DNA from: Rhodococcus sp. SMB37 | GTDB lineage: Bacteria; Actinomycetota; Actinomycetes; Mycobacteriales; Mycobacteriaceae | Reading direction: 5' to 3' | Assembly: GCF_004345605.1 (NCBI RefSeq) | Contig: NZ_SLVY01000025.1 | Location: 1-64,000, forward strand | DNA: 64,000 bases | Shown here: in pieces, positions 8,337 through 17,215 of the stretch | Layout: every line of letters starts with the position of its first letter | How positions within the stretch are numbered: the first letter of the stretch is position 1 | Notes under the pieces: generated by a model | The model's input: only the letters and a program-made list of their open reading frames with translations | Database searches by the model: none | Told to the model about the DNA's origin: nothing | Program-made: the position numbers and the translations under genes

Positions 8337-9352
8337 AGCGTTGAACTCCTTCTGAGAGGGCCGATTCCGAGAGATCCGTCTCCGGCGGTCGGTGCGTTCG
8401 GTTCGGGGTGGACCTCTTGTTCCGGCGGTGCCGGCGGAAGGTCGTCGAGGAACTCCATGGCCGGGCAGAAGAACAGCGTGCCCGTGACGGCCGTGGAGAA
8501 GTCCAGAATCCGGTCGTGGTTTCCGACCGGATCGCCGAGGAACATGTTGCGCAACATCTGCTCGGTCACTTCGGGTGTGCCGGAATAACCGATGAAATAG
8601 GTGCCGAACTCGTCGGCACCGAAGTTCCCGAACGGCATGTTCGCTCGCAGGATCTGCCGTTCTTCACCGTTGTCGTCGACGATCGTATTGAGCGCCACGT
8701 GCGAATTCGCCGGCTTGACGTCGTCGTCGAGTTCGATGTCGTCGAGTTTGGTCCGACCGATCGCCCGCTCCTGTTCCTCGACGGACAGCGCGTTCCACTC
8801 CTCGAGGTTGTGCAGGTACTTCTGCACGATGACGTAACTGCCTCCTGCGAAGTCCGGGTCTGCGTCGGACACCAGTGCGGCAGCGGTCGCCTCGTCGTCC
8901 TCGGGATTCTCGGTGCCGTCGACGAACCCCAGCAGGTCGCGACGGTCGAAGTAGCGGAATCCGTGGGTTTCGTCGACCACCGTGGCGACGCCACGCAGCC
9001 GGTCGTTGATCTTCCCTGCGAGCTCGAAGCACAAGTCCATCGTCGACGCGCGAAGGTGGAACAGGAGGTCTCCCGGCGTCGCGGGCGCATGATGCGTGTC
9101 GCCGTCCAGCGGCACGAACTCGTGCAGTTCGGCAGGGCGCGGCCCGGAGAACAATCGGTTCCACATCTGAGATCCGATCCCCACGACGACCGAGAGCCCA
9201 CCGTCCGGGATGCGGAAGCCGACGGAACGACGCAGACCCGCGAGGTCGCCGAGCAGCTCTCGCACCGCGGATTCACCTCCCTCGTCCACCCTGACGACGA
9301 GGAAGATCGCCGCCTCGGTCAAGGGCGTGATGATCGGCTGGGAAACTGACAC
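8333..9352 (-). CDS. dypB: DyP-type peroxidase DypB with encapsulin-targeting tail
   Basis: A haem peroxidase of the B-type DyP family, using H2O2 to oxidise dyes, Mn2+ and lignin-like phenolics (known for Rhodococcus jostii DypB). Its residues line up with the RHA1 enzyme at a constant offset of eight: Asp145 in GFVDGTENP, proximal His218 in ANSHVALN, Arg236 and Asn238 in LRANMPFG. The last residues DGSLGIGPLRRSSTL match the encapsulin cargo-loading peptide (core SLGIG), after a proline-rich linker. It starts with GTG and overlaps the encapsulin gene by 4 bp. It has no signal peptide, as expected for an encapsulated cytosolic enzyme. The length of 339 is close to RHA1 DypB. Confidence 0.95.
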   Translation of the reverse strand: MSVSQPIITPLTEAAIFLVVRVDEGGESAVRELLGDLAGLRRSVGFRIPDGGLSVVVGIGSQMWNRLFSGPRPAELHEFVPLDGDTHHAPATPGDLLFHLRASTMDLCFELAGKINDRLRGVATVVDETHGFRYFDRRDLLGFVDGTENPEDDEATAAALVSDADPDFAGGSYVIVQKYLHNLEEWNALSVEEQERAIGRTKLDDIELDDDVKPANSHVALNTIVDDNGEERQILRANMPFGNFGADEFGTYFIGYSGTPEVTEQMLRNMFLGDPVGNHDRILDFSTAVTGTLFFCPAMEFLDDLPPAPPEQEVHPEPNAPTAGDGSLGIGPLRRSSTL

Positions 9353-9397
9353 AAGATCACCGTAATGGAAAGCGCCGTCGAAAGGGCGCAGCGAACG

Positions 9398-10990
9398 CTA
9401 TGTCACCATCCACGACAGCACCGACGTGGTCTGCAACCACACCACCACCGCGTACACGGCGAGCGCCGCGAGACTTACCGGAAGTAGCCGGCGAAGCAGG
9501 AATCCGTCCCTACCTGCCAAGCCCTCGACCGACGACACCAGGGCAAGATTCTGCAGCGCGATCGGGGTTCCGGCCGTTCCGCCGGTCATGTTGCCTGCCA
9601 CGAGGACGGTCGGGTCGAGACCTGCCTGCTGCGCGGCCGAGACCTGCAGGCTTCCGAACATCGCATTCGAGGCGGTGTTCGATCCCGTCACCACCACACC
9701 GAGCCACCCGAGAACTGGCGACAGCAGAGCGAACGCGGCCCCCGCACCCGCGAGGAACTGGCCGATCGTCGCTGTCTGGCCCGACAGGTTCATCACGTAA
9801 GCCAAAGCGACCACGGACGTCACCGTCGCGAACGACCACTTCAGCTGCACGACAGCAGCTACGAAACATCGCAGGGCGTCCCCCGCCTCGACACGCAACA
9901 GCGCGATCGACAGCAACGCGGCGACGAACACGATCGTGCCCGGTGCGGTCAGCAGATTCAGGGTGAACGTCTCGGCTGCGGGAACCTCGCCGGCCGCAGT
10001 CTCCACATCCACACCAGGCCAGGTGAACGAGAACGTCGCGCCCGACAACACCGACGCGACGGGACCGATGCGGCTGATCAGGAACACAGCGACGATCAGG
10101 GCGTACGGGGCGAATGCTTCGACGACACGACGGTTGCTGTCGAGTTCGTGCTGCGGCGCGGCGGACACCTCACCGGCGGGCGATCGGAATCGCAGGACGA
10201 TCAGCAGCACCACCAGTCCGGCGGCCGCACCGGCGATGTTGCTCAGGCCCACCACGAAGTAGGTCGCGCACAGGAACTGCGCCGATGCGAAAGCGATACC
10301 GACCGCGATCGCAATCGGCCACGTCTGCCGGATTCCTCGGGCACCGTCGACGACCGCGACGAGCACCAGCGGCACGAACGCCGCCAGCACGCACACCTGG
10401 GTCGCGACGACGGGCCCGATCTCCTCGATCGGAATCTCCGACACCTTGGACATCGTGAGAATCGGGGTGCCCATGACACCGAGGGGCGTGCCCACAGCGT
10501 TCGCGATCAACGCCGCAGCTGCCGCCCGCACAGGTTTCAGCCCTGCCCCGATCAGCACCACGGTGGCGACGACGATCGGTGTTCCGAAACCCGCGACGGC
10601 CTCGAGCAGCGCACCGAACAGGAACGCAATGACGATCGTCAGGATGCGGGGGTCCGGGGAGATCCGCGCGAAGGCACGGGTCAGGACGTCGAAATGCCCT
10701 GTCTCGACGGTCAGCCGGTAGACGAACACGGCGCTGACGACCGTCCACATGATCGGGAACACGCCGAAGGCGGCACCCTCGAGGCCGGAGCCGACCGCCG
10801 ACAGCAGCGGCATCCCGTAGACCGTCGCCGCAACCGCAACGGCTACGACGACCGCGACCGCCGCAGCGAGATAGGACTTGACGCGGAACACCGCCAGCAT
10901 CACGAGCATCGTCAGGAGCGGGAGGACCGCGACCAGGGCGGACCACGCGATCGACTCGCCGATCGGCGCGATCGGCTGCACATACGTCAC
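9398..10990 (-). CDS. lldP: L-lactate permease family transporter
   Basis: A 530-residue membrane protein of the LctP/LldP family, which imports lactate or glycolate with protons. About 13 hydrophobic segments are visible. Family signatures are FGALLEAVAGFGTPIVVATV (near 123-142), NAVGTPLGVMGTPI and, late in the protein, GSNTASNAMFGSLQ. The GTG start at 10990 has a GAGGGG site and lies four bases after the HIT gene's stop, so the two genes are co-transcribed. DypB follows 45 bases downstream. The substrate (lactate, glycolate or another hydroxy acid) cannot be fixed from sequence, and no lactate dehydrogenase gene is adjacent. Confidence 0.88.
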   Translation of the reverse strand: MTYVQPIAPIGESIAWSALVAVLPLLTMLVMLAVFRVKSYLAAAVAVVVAVAVAATVYGMPLLSAVGSGLEGAAFGVFPIMWTVVSAVFVYRLTVETGHFDVLTRAFARISPDPRILTIVIAFLFGALLEAVAGFGTPIVVATVVLIGAGLKPVRAAAAALIANAVGTPLGVMGTPILTMSKVSEIPIEEIGPVVATQVCVLAAFVPLVLVAVVDGARGIRQTWPIAIAVGIAFASAQFLCATYFVVGLSNIAGAAAGLVVLLIVLRFRSPAGEVSAAPQHELDSNRRVVEAFAPYALIVAVFLISRIGPVASVLSGATFSFTWPGVDVETAAGEVPAAETFTLNLLTAPGTIVFVAALLSIALLRVEAGDALRCFVAAVVQLKWSFATVTSVVALAYVMNLSGQTATIGQFLAGAGAAFALLSPVLGWLGVVVTGSNTASNAMFGSLQVSAAQQAGLDPTVLVAGNMTGGTAGTPIALQNLALVSSVEGLAGRDGFLLRRLLPVSLAALAVYAVVVWLQTTSVLSWMVT

Positions 10991-10994
10991 GAGA

Positions 10995-11423
10995 TCACCC
11001 CTCAGGCACGATCAGGGCGGACCTGATCGCATCGGCGGTGCCGTCGAGCACCGTCCGGTTGGGGGACTGCGGCCGGGCGCGGACTCCGAAGCCGTCGCCG
11101 CCGGTGCGCGGAACGACGTGCAGATGCACGTGGAACACTTCCTGGCCTGCGGCCACGCCGTCTGCCAGGAAGAGGTTCACGCCGTCGATCGGGAGCGCAC
11201 TCGCCCGAAGGGCCGTTGCGATGCGTTGCCCCGCCGCGAACACCGTCGCCCCGTCGTCCGGGTCGAGCTGCGCCAGACCGGATGCGTGCCGCTTGGGTAT
11301 GACCAGTAGATGCCCGGACGTGAAGGGCCGGATATCCATGAACGCGAGTACATCGGGTTCATCCAGTACCACGCTCGCAGGTGCGGTTCCGGCCACGATC
11401 GCGCAGAAAATGCAGTCGTTCAC
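10995..11423 (-). CDS. HIT domain protein (histidine triad nucleotide hydrolase)
   Basis: A 142-residue HIT superfamily protein. The triad motif is HVHLHVVPR (near 100-108) and the N-terminus CIFCAIVAGTAPASVVLDE is typical of HINT-like purine nucleoside phosphoramidases or dinucleoside-polyphosphate hydrolases. The two cysteines in CIFC may form half of a metal site, as in some family members. It starts 24 bases after the tetR stop and is followed four bases later by the permease gene. Its link to lactate transport or the peroxidase is not obvious. A second HIT gene lies at 22692. Confidence 0.88.
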   Translation of the reverse strand: MNDCIFCAIVAGTAPASVVLDEPDVLAFMDIRPFTSGHLLVIPKRHASGLAQLDPDDGATVFAAGQRIATALRASALPIDGVNLFLADGVAAGQEVFHVHLHVVPRTGGDGFGVRARPQSPNRTVLDGTADAIRSALIVPEG

Positions 11424-11447
11424 GTAGGTAAGGATCTCACTCGGGGA

Positions 11448-12062
11448 CTACGCCCCGACGGCGGGCCGTCGGGCAGCGCTGAGCACTCTCAACAATTCCG
11501 CCTCCACGACACTGCGGTCACGCTGTGGATCATCGCTGTGCGCGAGGTACAGCATCGCTTCCTCGACGGCAGCGACGACCAGATGAGCGAGCACCGATTC
11601 ACGAATCGACTGTTCCGCCCCCTCGGGACGGAACGACTCGAGCATCAGTTCGACGCTGCGCAACGTCGAACCGCGGTGGGTCTCCCGTACCTCGGCCCAT
11701 CCGAGCACCGCGGGTGCCTCGATCAGCAGCAGACGTCGGGTCGCCTGGTCGTAGACCGCGTCGAGGGACGCGAGCACCGCGGCGGTGAACGCGTCCCACC
11801 GATCGTCGTACGGCTCGTGCGGCACGAGGGTTTCCTCGGCCTCCTTCTGGAGGCGCTCGATCACGCCCCGGAACAGTTCACGCTTGTTCGCGAAGTGGTG
11901 GTAGAGCGCGCCCCTGGTCACGCCCGCCACTGCCACGATCTCTTCGGTTGCCGCCTCGGCATACCCGTCCCTGAGGAACACCTCGAGCGCTGCGTCGAGG
12001 AGCGCGGTGCGTGTGCGCGCCGCGTCCCTGATCCGCCCGTTGATTCCCGCCTTCTCCGACAC
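11448..12062 (-). CDS. TetR family transcriptional regulator
   Basis: A 204-residue repressor with a clear N-terminal helix-turn-helix (LLDAALEVFLRDGYAEAATE, then GVTRGALYHHFANKRELF) at about residues 20-66. The C-terminal region (RWDAFTAAVLASLD) suggests a TetR_C variant common in actinobacteria. The GTG start has a GGGGAG site. It is the gene immediately upstream of HIT, the lactate permease, dypB and encapsulin on the same strand and may regulate that run. I saw no convincing palindrome in the 67 bases before it. Confidence 0.85.
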   Translation of the reverse strand: MSEKAGINGRIRDAARTRTALLDAALEVFLRDGYAEAATEEIVAVAGVTRGALYHHFANKRELFRGVIERLQKEAEETLVPHEPYDDRWDAFTAAVLASLDAVYDQATRRLLLIEAPAVLGWAEVRETHRGSTLRSVELMLESFRPEGAEQSIRESVLAHLVVAAVEEAMLYLAHSDDPQRDRSVVEAELLRVLSAARRPAVGA

Positions 12063-12129
12063 TGTCGTCTCCCCTGTTGTGTGCAGCTACCCCCATCGAA
12101 CATCCCCCTGTGGTAGCCGTCCCCTTCGG

Positions 12130-13551
12130 CTACAGAATCGGCGCCGGCGAGTACTTCGCTGCCTCCGGATATTCCGTTACCAAGTCCTCCACGGCGCCGA
12201 CCACCCGCGCCGTCTGCGCCTCGGCAGCACCGACGAAGACCGACCGGTCGGCGAGGGCCGCGTCGAGCCCTGCGCGGTCGAGCGGCAACCGCTCGTCGGC
12301 TGCGAGGCGGTCGAGCAGGTCCGGTTCGCGGCCCTGTTCACGCATCGCCAGCGCCACAGCCACAGCGTGTTCCTTGATGGCCTCGTGCGCGGTCTCTCGT
12401 CCTACACCTGCTCGCACTGCGGCCATGAGCACCTTGGTGGTGGCCAGGAACGGCAGGTACCGGACGAGTTCCTTCTCGATCACCGCCGGGTACGCACCGA
12501 ACTCGGCGAGCACCGTCAGGAAGGTCTCCATCTGCCCGTCGATCGCAAAGAACGCATCTGGCAGCGCGACACGGCGCACGACCGAGCAGAACACGTCGCC
12601 TTCGTTCCACTGGGCGCCGGCGAGCTCGGCAGCCATCGAGGCGTAGCCGCGCAGCACGACCTGCAGCCCGTTGACTCGTTCGCACGAGCGGGTGTTCATC
12701 TTGTGCGGCATGGCCGACGATCCGACCTGACCCGGCTGGAACCCCTCGGTGACCAGCTCGTGTCCGGCCATGAGGCGGACGGTGTGCGCGAAGGACGACG
12801 GACCCGCGCCGACCTGCACGAGCGCCGACAGCACGTCGTGGTCGAGCGAACGTGGGTACACCTGGCCGACGCTCGTCAGCACATGCGAGAAGCCGAGATG
12901 CTCCGCGACCTTCGCTTCGAGCTGCTCGAGCTTGCCGGCGTCGCCGCCGAGCAGATCGAGCATGTCCTGGGCAGTACCCATCGGGCCCTTGATGCCGCGC
13001 AGCGGATACCGGTCGATCAGTTCACGTACGCGCTGCAGCGAGATGAGGAGTTCGTCGGCCGCCGACGCGAACCGCTTCCCCAGAGTCGTGGCCTGCGCCG
13101 CGACGTTGTGCGAGCGTCCCGCCATCACCAGCGCCGAATAGTCGGCGGCGCGCTCGGCGAGTCGAGCGGCGACCGCGACACCGTGTGCATGAACGTGCTC
13201 GAGCGACCGCAGGATCTGCAGCTGTTCGACGTTCTCTGTCAGGTCGCGGCTGGTCATGCCCTTGTGCACGTGCTCGTGACCGGCGAGGGCGTTGAACTCC
13301 TCGATCCGGGCCTTCACGTCGTGTCGAGTGATCCGCTCGCGGGCGGCGATGGAGTCGAGGTCGACCTGATCGAGGACACGCTCGTAGTCGGCGACCGCCT
13401 CCGCCGGCACATCGATCCCGAGCTCGGCCTGGGCACGCAGCACTGCGAGCCACAGCTGGCGCTCGAGCACGATCTTGTGCTCCGGCGACCACAACTGCCG
13501 CATTTCGGGGCTGGCGTACCGGGTGGCGAGGACGTTCGGGATGTTGCTCAC
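12130..13551 (-). CDS. purB: adenylosuccinate lyase
   Basis: Catalyses two steps of purine synthesis: SAICAR to AICAR plus fumarate, and adenylosuccinate to AMP plus fumarate. The fumarase/aspartase superfamily signature is GSSAMPHKMNTR (near 275-286) and the early lyase motif is GMTSRDLTENVEQLQ. The GTG at 13551 gives 473 residues and the expected N-terminus (SNIPNVLATRYASPEM); the frame continues upstream but overlaps the next gene. The signature carries Thr where most members have Pro (KMNTR). purD lies 6 kb away on the same strand, a loose purine grouping. Confidence 0.93.
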   Translation of the reverse strand: MSNIPNVLATRYASPEMRQLWSPEHKIVLERQLWLAVLRAQAELGIDVPAEAVADYERVLDQVDLDSIAARERITRHDVKARIEEFNALAGHEHVHKGMTSRDLTENVEQLQILRSLEHVHAHGVAVAARLAERAADYSALVMAGRSHNVAAQATTLGKRFASAADELLISLQRVRELIDRYPLRGIKGPMGTAQDMLDLLGGDAGKLEQLEAKVAEHLGFSHVLTSVGQVYPRSLDHDVLSALVQVGAGPSSFAHTVRLMAGHELVTEGFQPGQVGSSAMPHKMNTRSCERVNGLQVVLRGYASMAAELAGAQWNEGDVFCSVVRRVALPDAFFAIDGQMETFLTVLAEFGAYPAVIEKELVRYLPFLATTKVLMAAVRAGVGRETAHEAIKEHAVAVALAMREQGREPDLLDRLAADERLPLDRAGLDAALADRSVFVGAAEAQTARVVGAVEDLVTEYPEAAKYSPAPIL

Positions 13552-13582
13552 GGAGCAACAGTTTACGGACCCGTACCCGCGA

Positions 13583-14194
13583 TCACTCATCGGCTGGCGG
13601 TGCAACGGTGTCGACGACGTCGATCAAGATCCCTCGTGCCAGCGCTCTCGGGTCGGGATCGAGCTCTCCGAGACCACCGAGCACCGCACCGTCCACCACC
13701 GCGACGAGCCGACGCAGCTGATCTGTGTGTACGTCCCGGCCGCACCGGTGGAGAAGTTCGGTGAGCAACTCGTCGAGCTGCTCACGCATCTCCAGCTGCA
13801 CGTCGCGCAGCTCGGGATGGCGTGCCGTCGCGACGTAACGCTCGTACCGCGAGATGAGGCGCTCCCGGTCTGCGGGGCCGATCGCCTGCGGGCCGATCAG
13901 CAGGTCGACGATCAGATCGGCAGTGGAGTCGACGGCGCGCGGCGCTTCCGGGACCTCGCGCACCCAGTCGCCCATCACGTCGAGTTCGCGCACGCTGTTG
14001 AAGTGCACGGCACACGTTACGAGGTCGTCGAGCGAATCGAAGTAGTACGTCGTGGACGCCAGTGGTAGGCCGGCGCGGGTCGCGACGGACCGGTGCCGAA
14101 CCGCGTCGATTCCGCCTTCGAGTATGAGATCTGCTGCAGCCTCGACCAGCGCCTGGCGGCGCCGCTCGCCTTTCGGAGTAGCAGCAATCGACAC
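13583..14194 (-). CDS. TetR family transcriptional regulator
   Basis: A 203-residue regulator. The helix-turn-helix reads RRRQALVEAAADLILEGGID then AGLPLASTTYYFDSLDDLV, in which the recognition helix carries the tandem TYYF pattern. The C-terminal ligand domain is of unknown specificity. The GTG start at 14194 is followed by the typical short N-terminal arm. It is divergent from the cholesterol oxidase gene at 14332, with 137 bases between them, and lies 31 bases upstream of purB on the same strand. By position it may control the oxidase or itself. I found no strong palindrome in the gap. Confidence 0.85.
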   Translation of the reverse strand: MSIAATPKGERRRQALVEAAADLILEGGIDAVRHRSVATRAGLPLASTTYYFDSLDDLVTCAVHFNSVRELDVMGDWVREVPEAPRAVDSTADLIVDLLIGPQAIGPADRERLISRYERYVATARHPELRDVQLEMREQLDELLTELLHRCGRDVHTDQLRRLVAVVDGAVLGGLGELDPDPRALARGILIDVVDTVAPPADE

Positions 14195-14331
14195 TTAGTC
14201 ATCGTGACAGCCCGACCGCCTCTACCAGGGGCGAACGGAGCAGAGACCGCCCGGTACGATCAGCCCGCTGGCATGGGGGCTCGGCTGTCGCGTCCCCGGG
14301 TCGTCTCGACACGATCGGAGCTAAGTCGGAT

Positions 14332-15960
14332 ATGAAGCGTCGTCGGTTCCTATTGGCATCAGCGTTGGGCGCGGCCGTGGCGTCCGCGGGGGTGCCCGGC
14401 ACCCGCCTTCCGATCGCGTCGGCGCTGCCCGTCGGCATCGACGAATACCGGCGCCTCGTCCCCGAGCTGTTCACCCCTCCCCCCACGCCACCGGCCCATT
14501 CGGACGTCATCGTGGTGGGTTCCGGGTTCGGCGCGAGTGTCGCCGCACTGCGGTTGGCGGAGGCCGGCACGCAGGTGACCGTGCTCGAACGCGGCATGCG
14601 CTGGCCGCGCGACCCACAGCGGGAGGTCTTCACAACCGATCTGCTCGCCGACGGGCGTGGCTACTACCACCGCACGAATTTCACCGGCCCCACCGGAATT
14701 CCCGTCGTGTGCGACGACTTCGCGGGTGTGCTGGACGTGACCGACTATCCGAACATGTCGGTGTGGCGCGGCGCTGCCGTCGGTGGTGGCTCGATCGTGT
14801 TCACAGGCGTGATGATCGCCCCCGAGCAGCACTTCTTCGAGCAGGTGTTCGGCGACCGGTTGAGCTACGACGAGATGCACTCGACGTGGTACCCCAAGGT
14901 CCGGTCGATGCTGCGGCTCGACACGATGCCCGACGACATCTACAACGCCGCCGAGTTCACGCATTCGCGACGCTGGGACGAAGACGCCATCAAGGCCGGC
15001 TACACACCGCACCGCATCGATGGCATCTGGGACTGGGACATCGTCCGCGCCGAACTCGCGGGATCGGTGCGCCGCTCGGCGGTGGCCGGCGAAACGAACC
15101 TCGGCAACTCCAATGGCGCGAAATTCGACCTGACCCAGAACTACATTCCCGCCGCGGAGGCCACCGGTCGGGCCCAGGTGTGCCACGCGCACCGGGTGCT
15201 GTCGGTGGGGCAAGAACCCGGCGGCCGCTATGTGGTGGAGGTGCAGGCCGTCGACCCCACCGGCGAAGTCCTGAGTACCTCGACGCTGACCTGCGACAGG
15301 CTGGTGCTCGGCGCAGGCTCCATCGGCACCACGGAACTGCTGGTCAAGGCCCGGCACACGGGCACGCTGGAGAACCTCAACGAATACATCGGACGGGGTT
15401 GGGGCACCAACGGCGACGCGGTGCTCGTACGCTCGGTGGCCCTCACCGACGGTTTCGGCGGCGACCAGGGCTCGCCTGCGGCCTCCCGTGTGGTCGACGA
15501 ATCGGGTATGCCTTTGAGTCTCGAGAACTGGTTGGTCGCGGGCACCGCGAAGGACGTCGGCATGCTCGCGTCCCTCGGAATGACCCTCGACCCGACCCGC
15601 GCCGAGGTCGTCTACGACGCGAACGCCGATCGCGGGGTGGTGAACTGGCCGGCCGGGGGCGAACGCGCAAGCGTCGACGCACTCCGAGCTGTGCACAACA
15701 AGATGGCGGCAGCGGGCGGCACCGTTCCCGGCGCCGAACCGATGGCTGCGGACGTCAACGCGTCGTTCACCGCACACCCGCTCGGTGGTGTGGTGATGGG
15801 CGATGCGACGGACGGTTACGGCCGGGTGCACGGTCATCCCGGCCTGTACGTCGTCGACGGTGCCCTGATCCCCGGCAGCACCGGCACGGTCAATCCGTCG
15901 CTGACCATCGCCGCACTCGCCGAACGCAACATCGCACAGATCATCGCGTCAGGCAGGTAG
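14332..15960 (+). CDS. choE: secreted GMC-type cholesterol oxidase
   Basis: An FAD-dependent flavoenzyme that oxidises and isomerises cholesterol to cholest-4-en-3-one with release of H2O2. The N-terminus MKRRRFLLASALGAAVASAG is a Tat-like signal with a twin Arg followed by F-L-L and an A-rich core, so export is expected. The FAD-binding motif is VIVVGSGFGASVAALRLAEA (near 58-77). The C-terminal catalytic motifs are AHPLGGVVMGD (His) and GTVNPSLTIAALAERN (Asn). The length of 542 fits type I enzymes such as Rhodococcus equi ChoE. ATG 14332 has a GGAGCTAAG site. It stands alone between a divergent TetR and a convergent aminotransferase, and is thematically linked to the mce4 locus 25 kb away. 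Confidence 0.9.
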   Translation: MKRRRFLLASALGAAVASAGVPGTRLPIASALPVGIDEYRRLVPELFTPPPTPPAHSDVIVVGSGFGASVAALRLAEAGTQVTVLERGMRWPRDPQREVFTTDLLADGRGYYHRTNFTGPTGIPVVCDDFAGVLDVTDYPNMSVWRGAAVGGGSIVFTGVMIAPEQHFFEQVFGDRLSYDEMHSTWYPKVRSMLRLDTMPDDIYNAAEFTHSRRWDEDAIKAGYTPHRIDGIWDWDIVRAELAGSVRRSAVAGETNLGNSNGAKFDLTQNYIPAAEATGRAQVCHAHRVLSVGQEPGGRYVVEVQAVDPTGEVLSTSTLTCDRLVLGAGSIGTTELLVKARHTGTLENLNEYIGRGWGTNGDAVLVRSVALTDGFGGDQGSPAASRVVDESGMPLSLENWLVAGTAKDVGMLASLGMTLDPTRAEVVYDANADRGVVNWPAGGERASVDALRAVHNKMAAAGGTVPGAEPMAADVNASFTAHPLGGVVMGDATDGYGRVHGHPGLYVVDGALIPGSTGTVNPSLTIAALAERNIAQIIASGR

Positions 15961-15987
15961 TAGCCGCGTTCAGGGCAGCAGCACCGT

Positions 15988-17184
15988 TCAGGGCACCGGC
16001 AGCCACCCAGCGAGCCGGTCCAGCGCTGCGGACACGTCCGCGGTCGATCCGGCGAACGACAGGCGCACCGTCTCGTCACCGCGGACCGTATCGAAGTCGA
16101 TGCCGGGTGCGAGCGCCAGACCCGTGTCGTGCAGCAGTCGGGAGCACCACGCTGTGGACGTCTCGTCTCCCAGCAGGTGCGCGATGTCCGCGTACACGTA
16201 GAACGCGCCGTCGGCCGGCGCCAACTTCGTGATCCCGAGATCCGGTAGGCCGGACAACAACAGTTCACGGTTGGCGGCGTAGCGGGCGACGTGCCCGTCG
16301 AGTTCGGCGCGCGATTCGGCGCCGAATGCCTCGATCGCCGCGAACTGCGAGATCGACGGCGGGCACACCGTCATGTTCGAGGCCAGGCGCTGCAGGGCGG
16401 GCCGTAGCGATTCCGGTACGAGCATCCACCCGAGTCGCCAGCCCGTCATCGAGAAGTATTTCGACACCGACCCGACGACGACCGACTCCCTCGACGTCAC
16501 CCAGGACGTCGACGTCTCAGGCGGAGCCACCGAGGTCCCAGAGGAGCTCAGGGTCCCGAATTCGATGCCGTGGTAGATCTCGTCGGAGATCAGCAGCGCG
16601 CCGTGATCGTCGCACCAGCGGGCCAGCGCGGCGAGTTCGTCCGGTTCGATCATGGTGCCGGTGGGGTTGGCCGGACTCGCGACCACCAGCCCGGCCGGCG
16701 GGGTGTCCAGTGCCTCGAGCATGGCAACGGTGGGCTGGTAGCGGGTGTCGGGACCGCAATCGAGTTCGACCACGTTGCAGCCGAGGGCGGCGAGCGTGTT
16801 GCGGTAGGCCGGGTATCCGGGCCGCGCGACGACCACGGTGTCGCCCGGATCGAATGCGGCGAGGAACAGCAGGGTGAATGCGCCCGACGACCCGGTGGTG
16901 ACCACGACGTCGTCGGCATCGACATCGACCCCGTACCGGTCGCGGTGGTACCCGGCGATCGCTTCGCGCAGCGCGAGGATCCCGAAGGTCTCGGTGTAGC
17001 CGAGGAGTTCGGTGTCAACAGCGTGCCGGGTCGCGCGCAAGACCGGTGTGGGTGCCGGCGTCGACGGCTGCCCCGCAGCCAGGCTCAGCACGTCACCGTG
17101 GGTGCGTTGCCGCTCGGCGGCAGCCTTCCACACGTCCATGACGTGGAACGTCTCGATACGGGAGCGTCGGGATTCAGTGCGCAC
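15988..17184 (-). CDS. PLP-dependent class I/II aminotransferase
   Basis: A 398-residue fold-type I aminotransferase. The PLP lysine lies in GSVSKYFSMTGWRLGW. Other landmarks are SPANPTGTMIEPDEL (cofactor Asn) and DEIYHGIEF (Asp and Tyr), and the C-terminal VRLSFAGS holds the carboxylate-binding Arg. The amino-acid specificity is not clear; it resembles aspartate or aromatic aminotransferase-like enzymes. I chose the GTG at 17184 since the coding N-terminus (RTESRRSRIETFHVMDVWKA) begins there. An AGGAGG site is about 18 bases upstream, rather far. It starts 31 bases after the CocE-type hydrolase and is probably co-transcribed. Confidence 0.85.
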   Translation of the reverse strand: MRTESRRSRIETFHVMDVWKAAAERQRTHGDVLSLAAGQPSTPAPTPVLRATRHAVDTELLGYTETFGILALREAIAGYHRDRYGVDVDADDVVVTTGSSGAFTLLFLAAFDPGDTVVVARPGYPAYRNTLAALGCNVVELDCGPDTRYQPTVAMLEALDTPPAGLVVASPANPTGTMIEPDELAALARWCDDHGALLISDEIYHGIEFGTLSSSGTSVAPPETSTSWVTSRESVVVGSVSKYFSMTGWRLGWMLVPESLRPALQRLASNMTVCPPSISQFAAIEAFGAESRAELDGHVARYAANRELLLSGLPDLGITKLAPADGAFYVYADIAHLLGDETSTAWCSRLLHDTGLALAPGIDFDTVRGDETVRLSFAGSTADVSAALDRLAGWLPVP

Positions 17185-17215
17185 GACGTCGACGGTAGTC
17201 GTCCTCCTCGTGCGG

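Noticed and set aside
9372-9389. small hairpin GCGCC/GGCGC between the permease and dypB
   Set aside because: Only 5 bp with an 8-base loop and no tail; too weak to call a terminator.
14359-15837. long minus-strand open frame opposite the cholesterol oxidase
   Set aside because: Antisense shadow in GC-rich DNA; the sense frame has complete GMC motifs.
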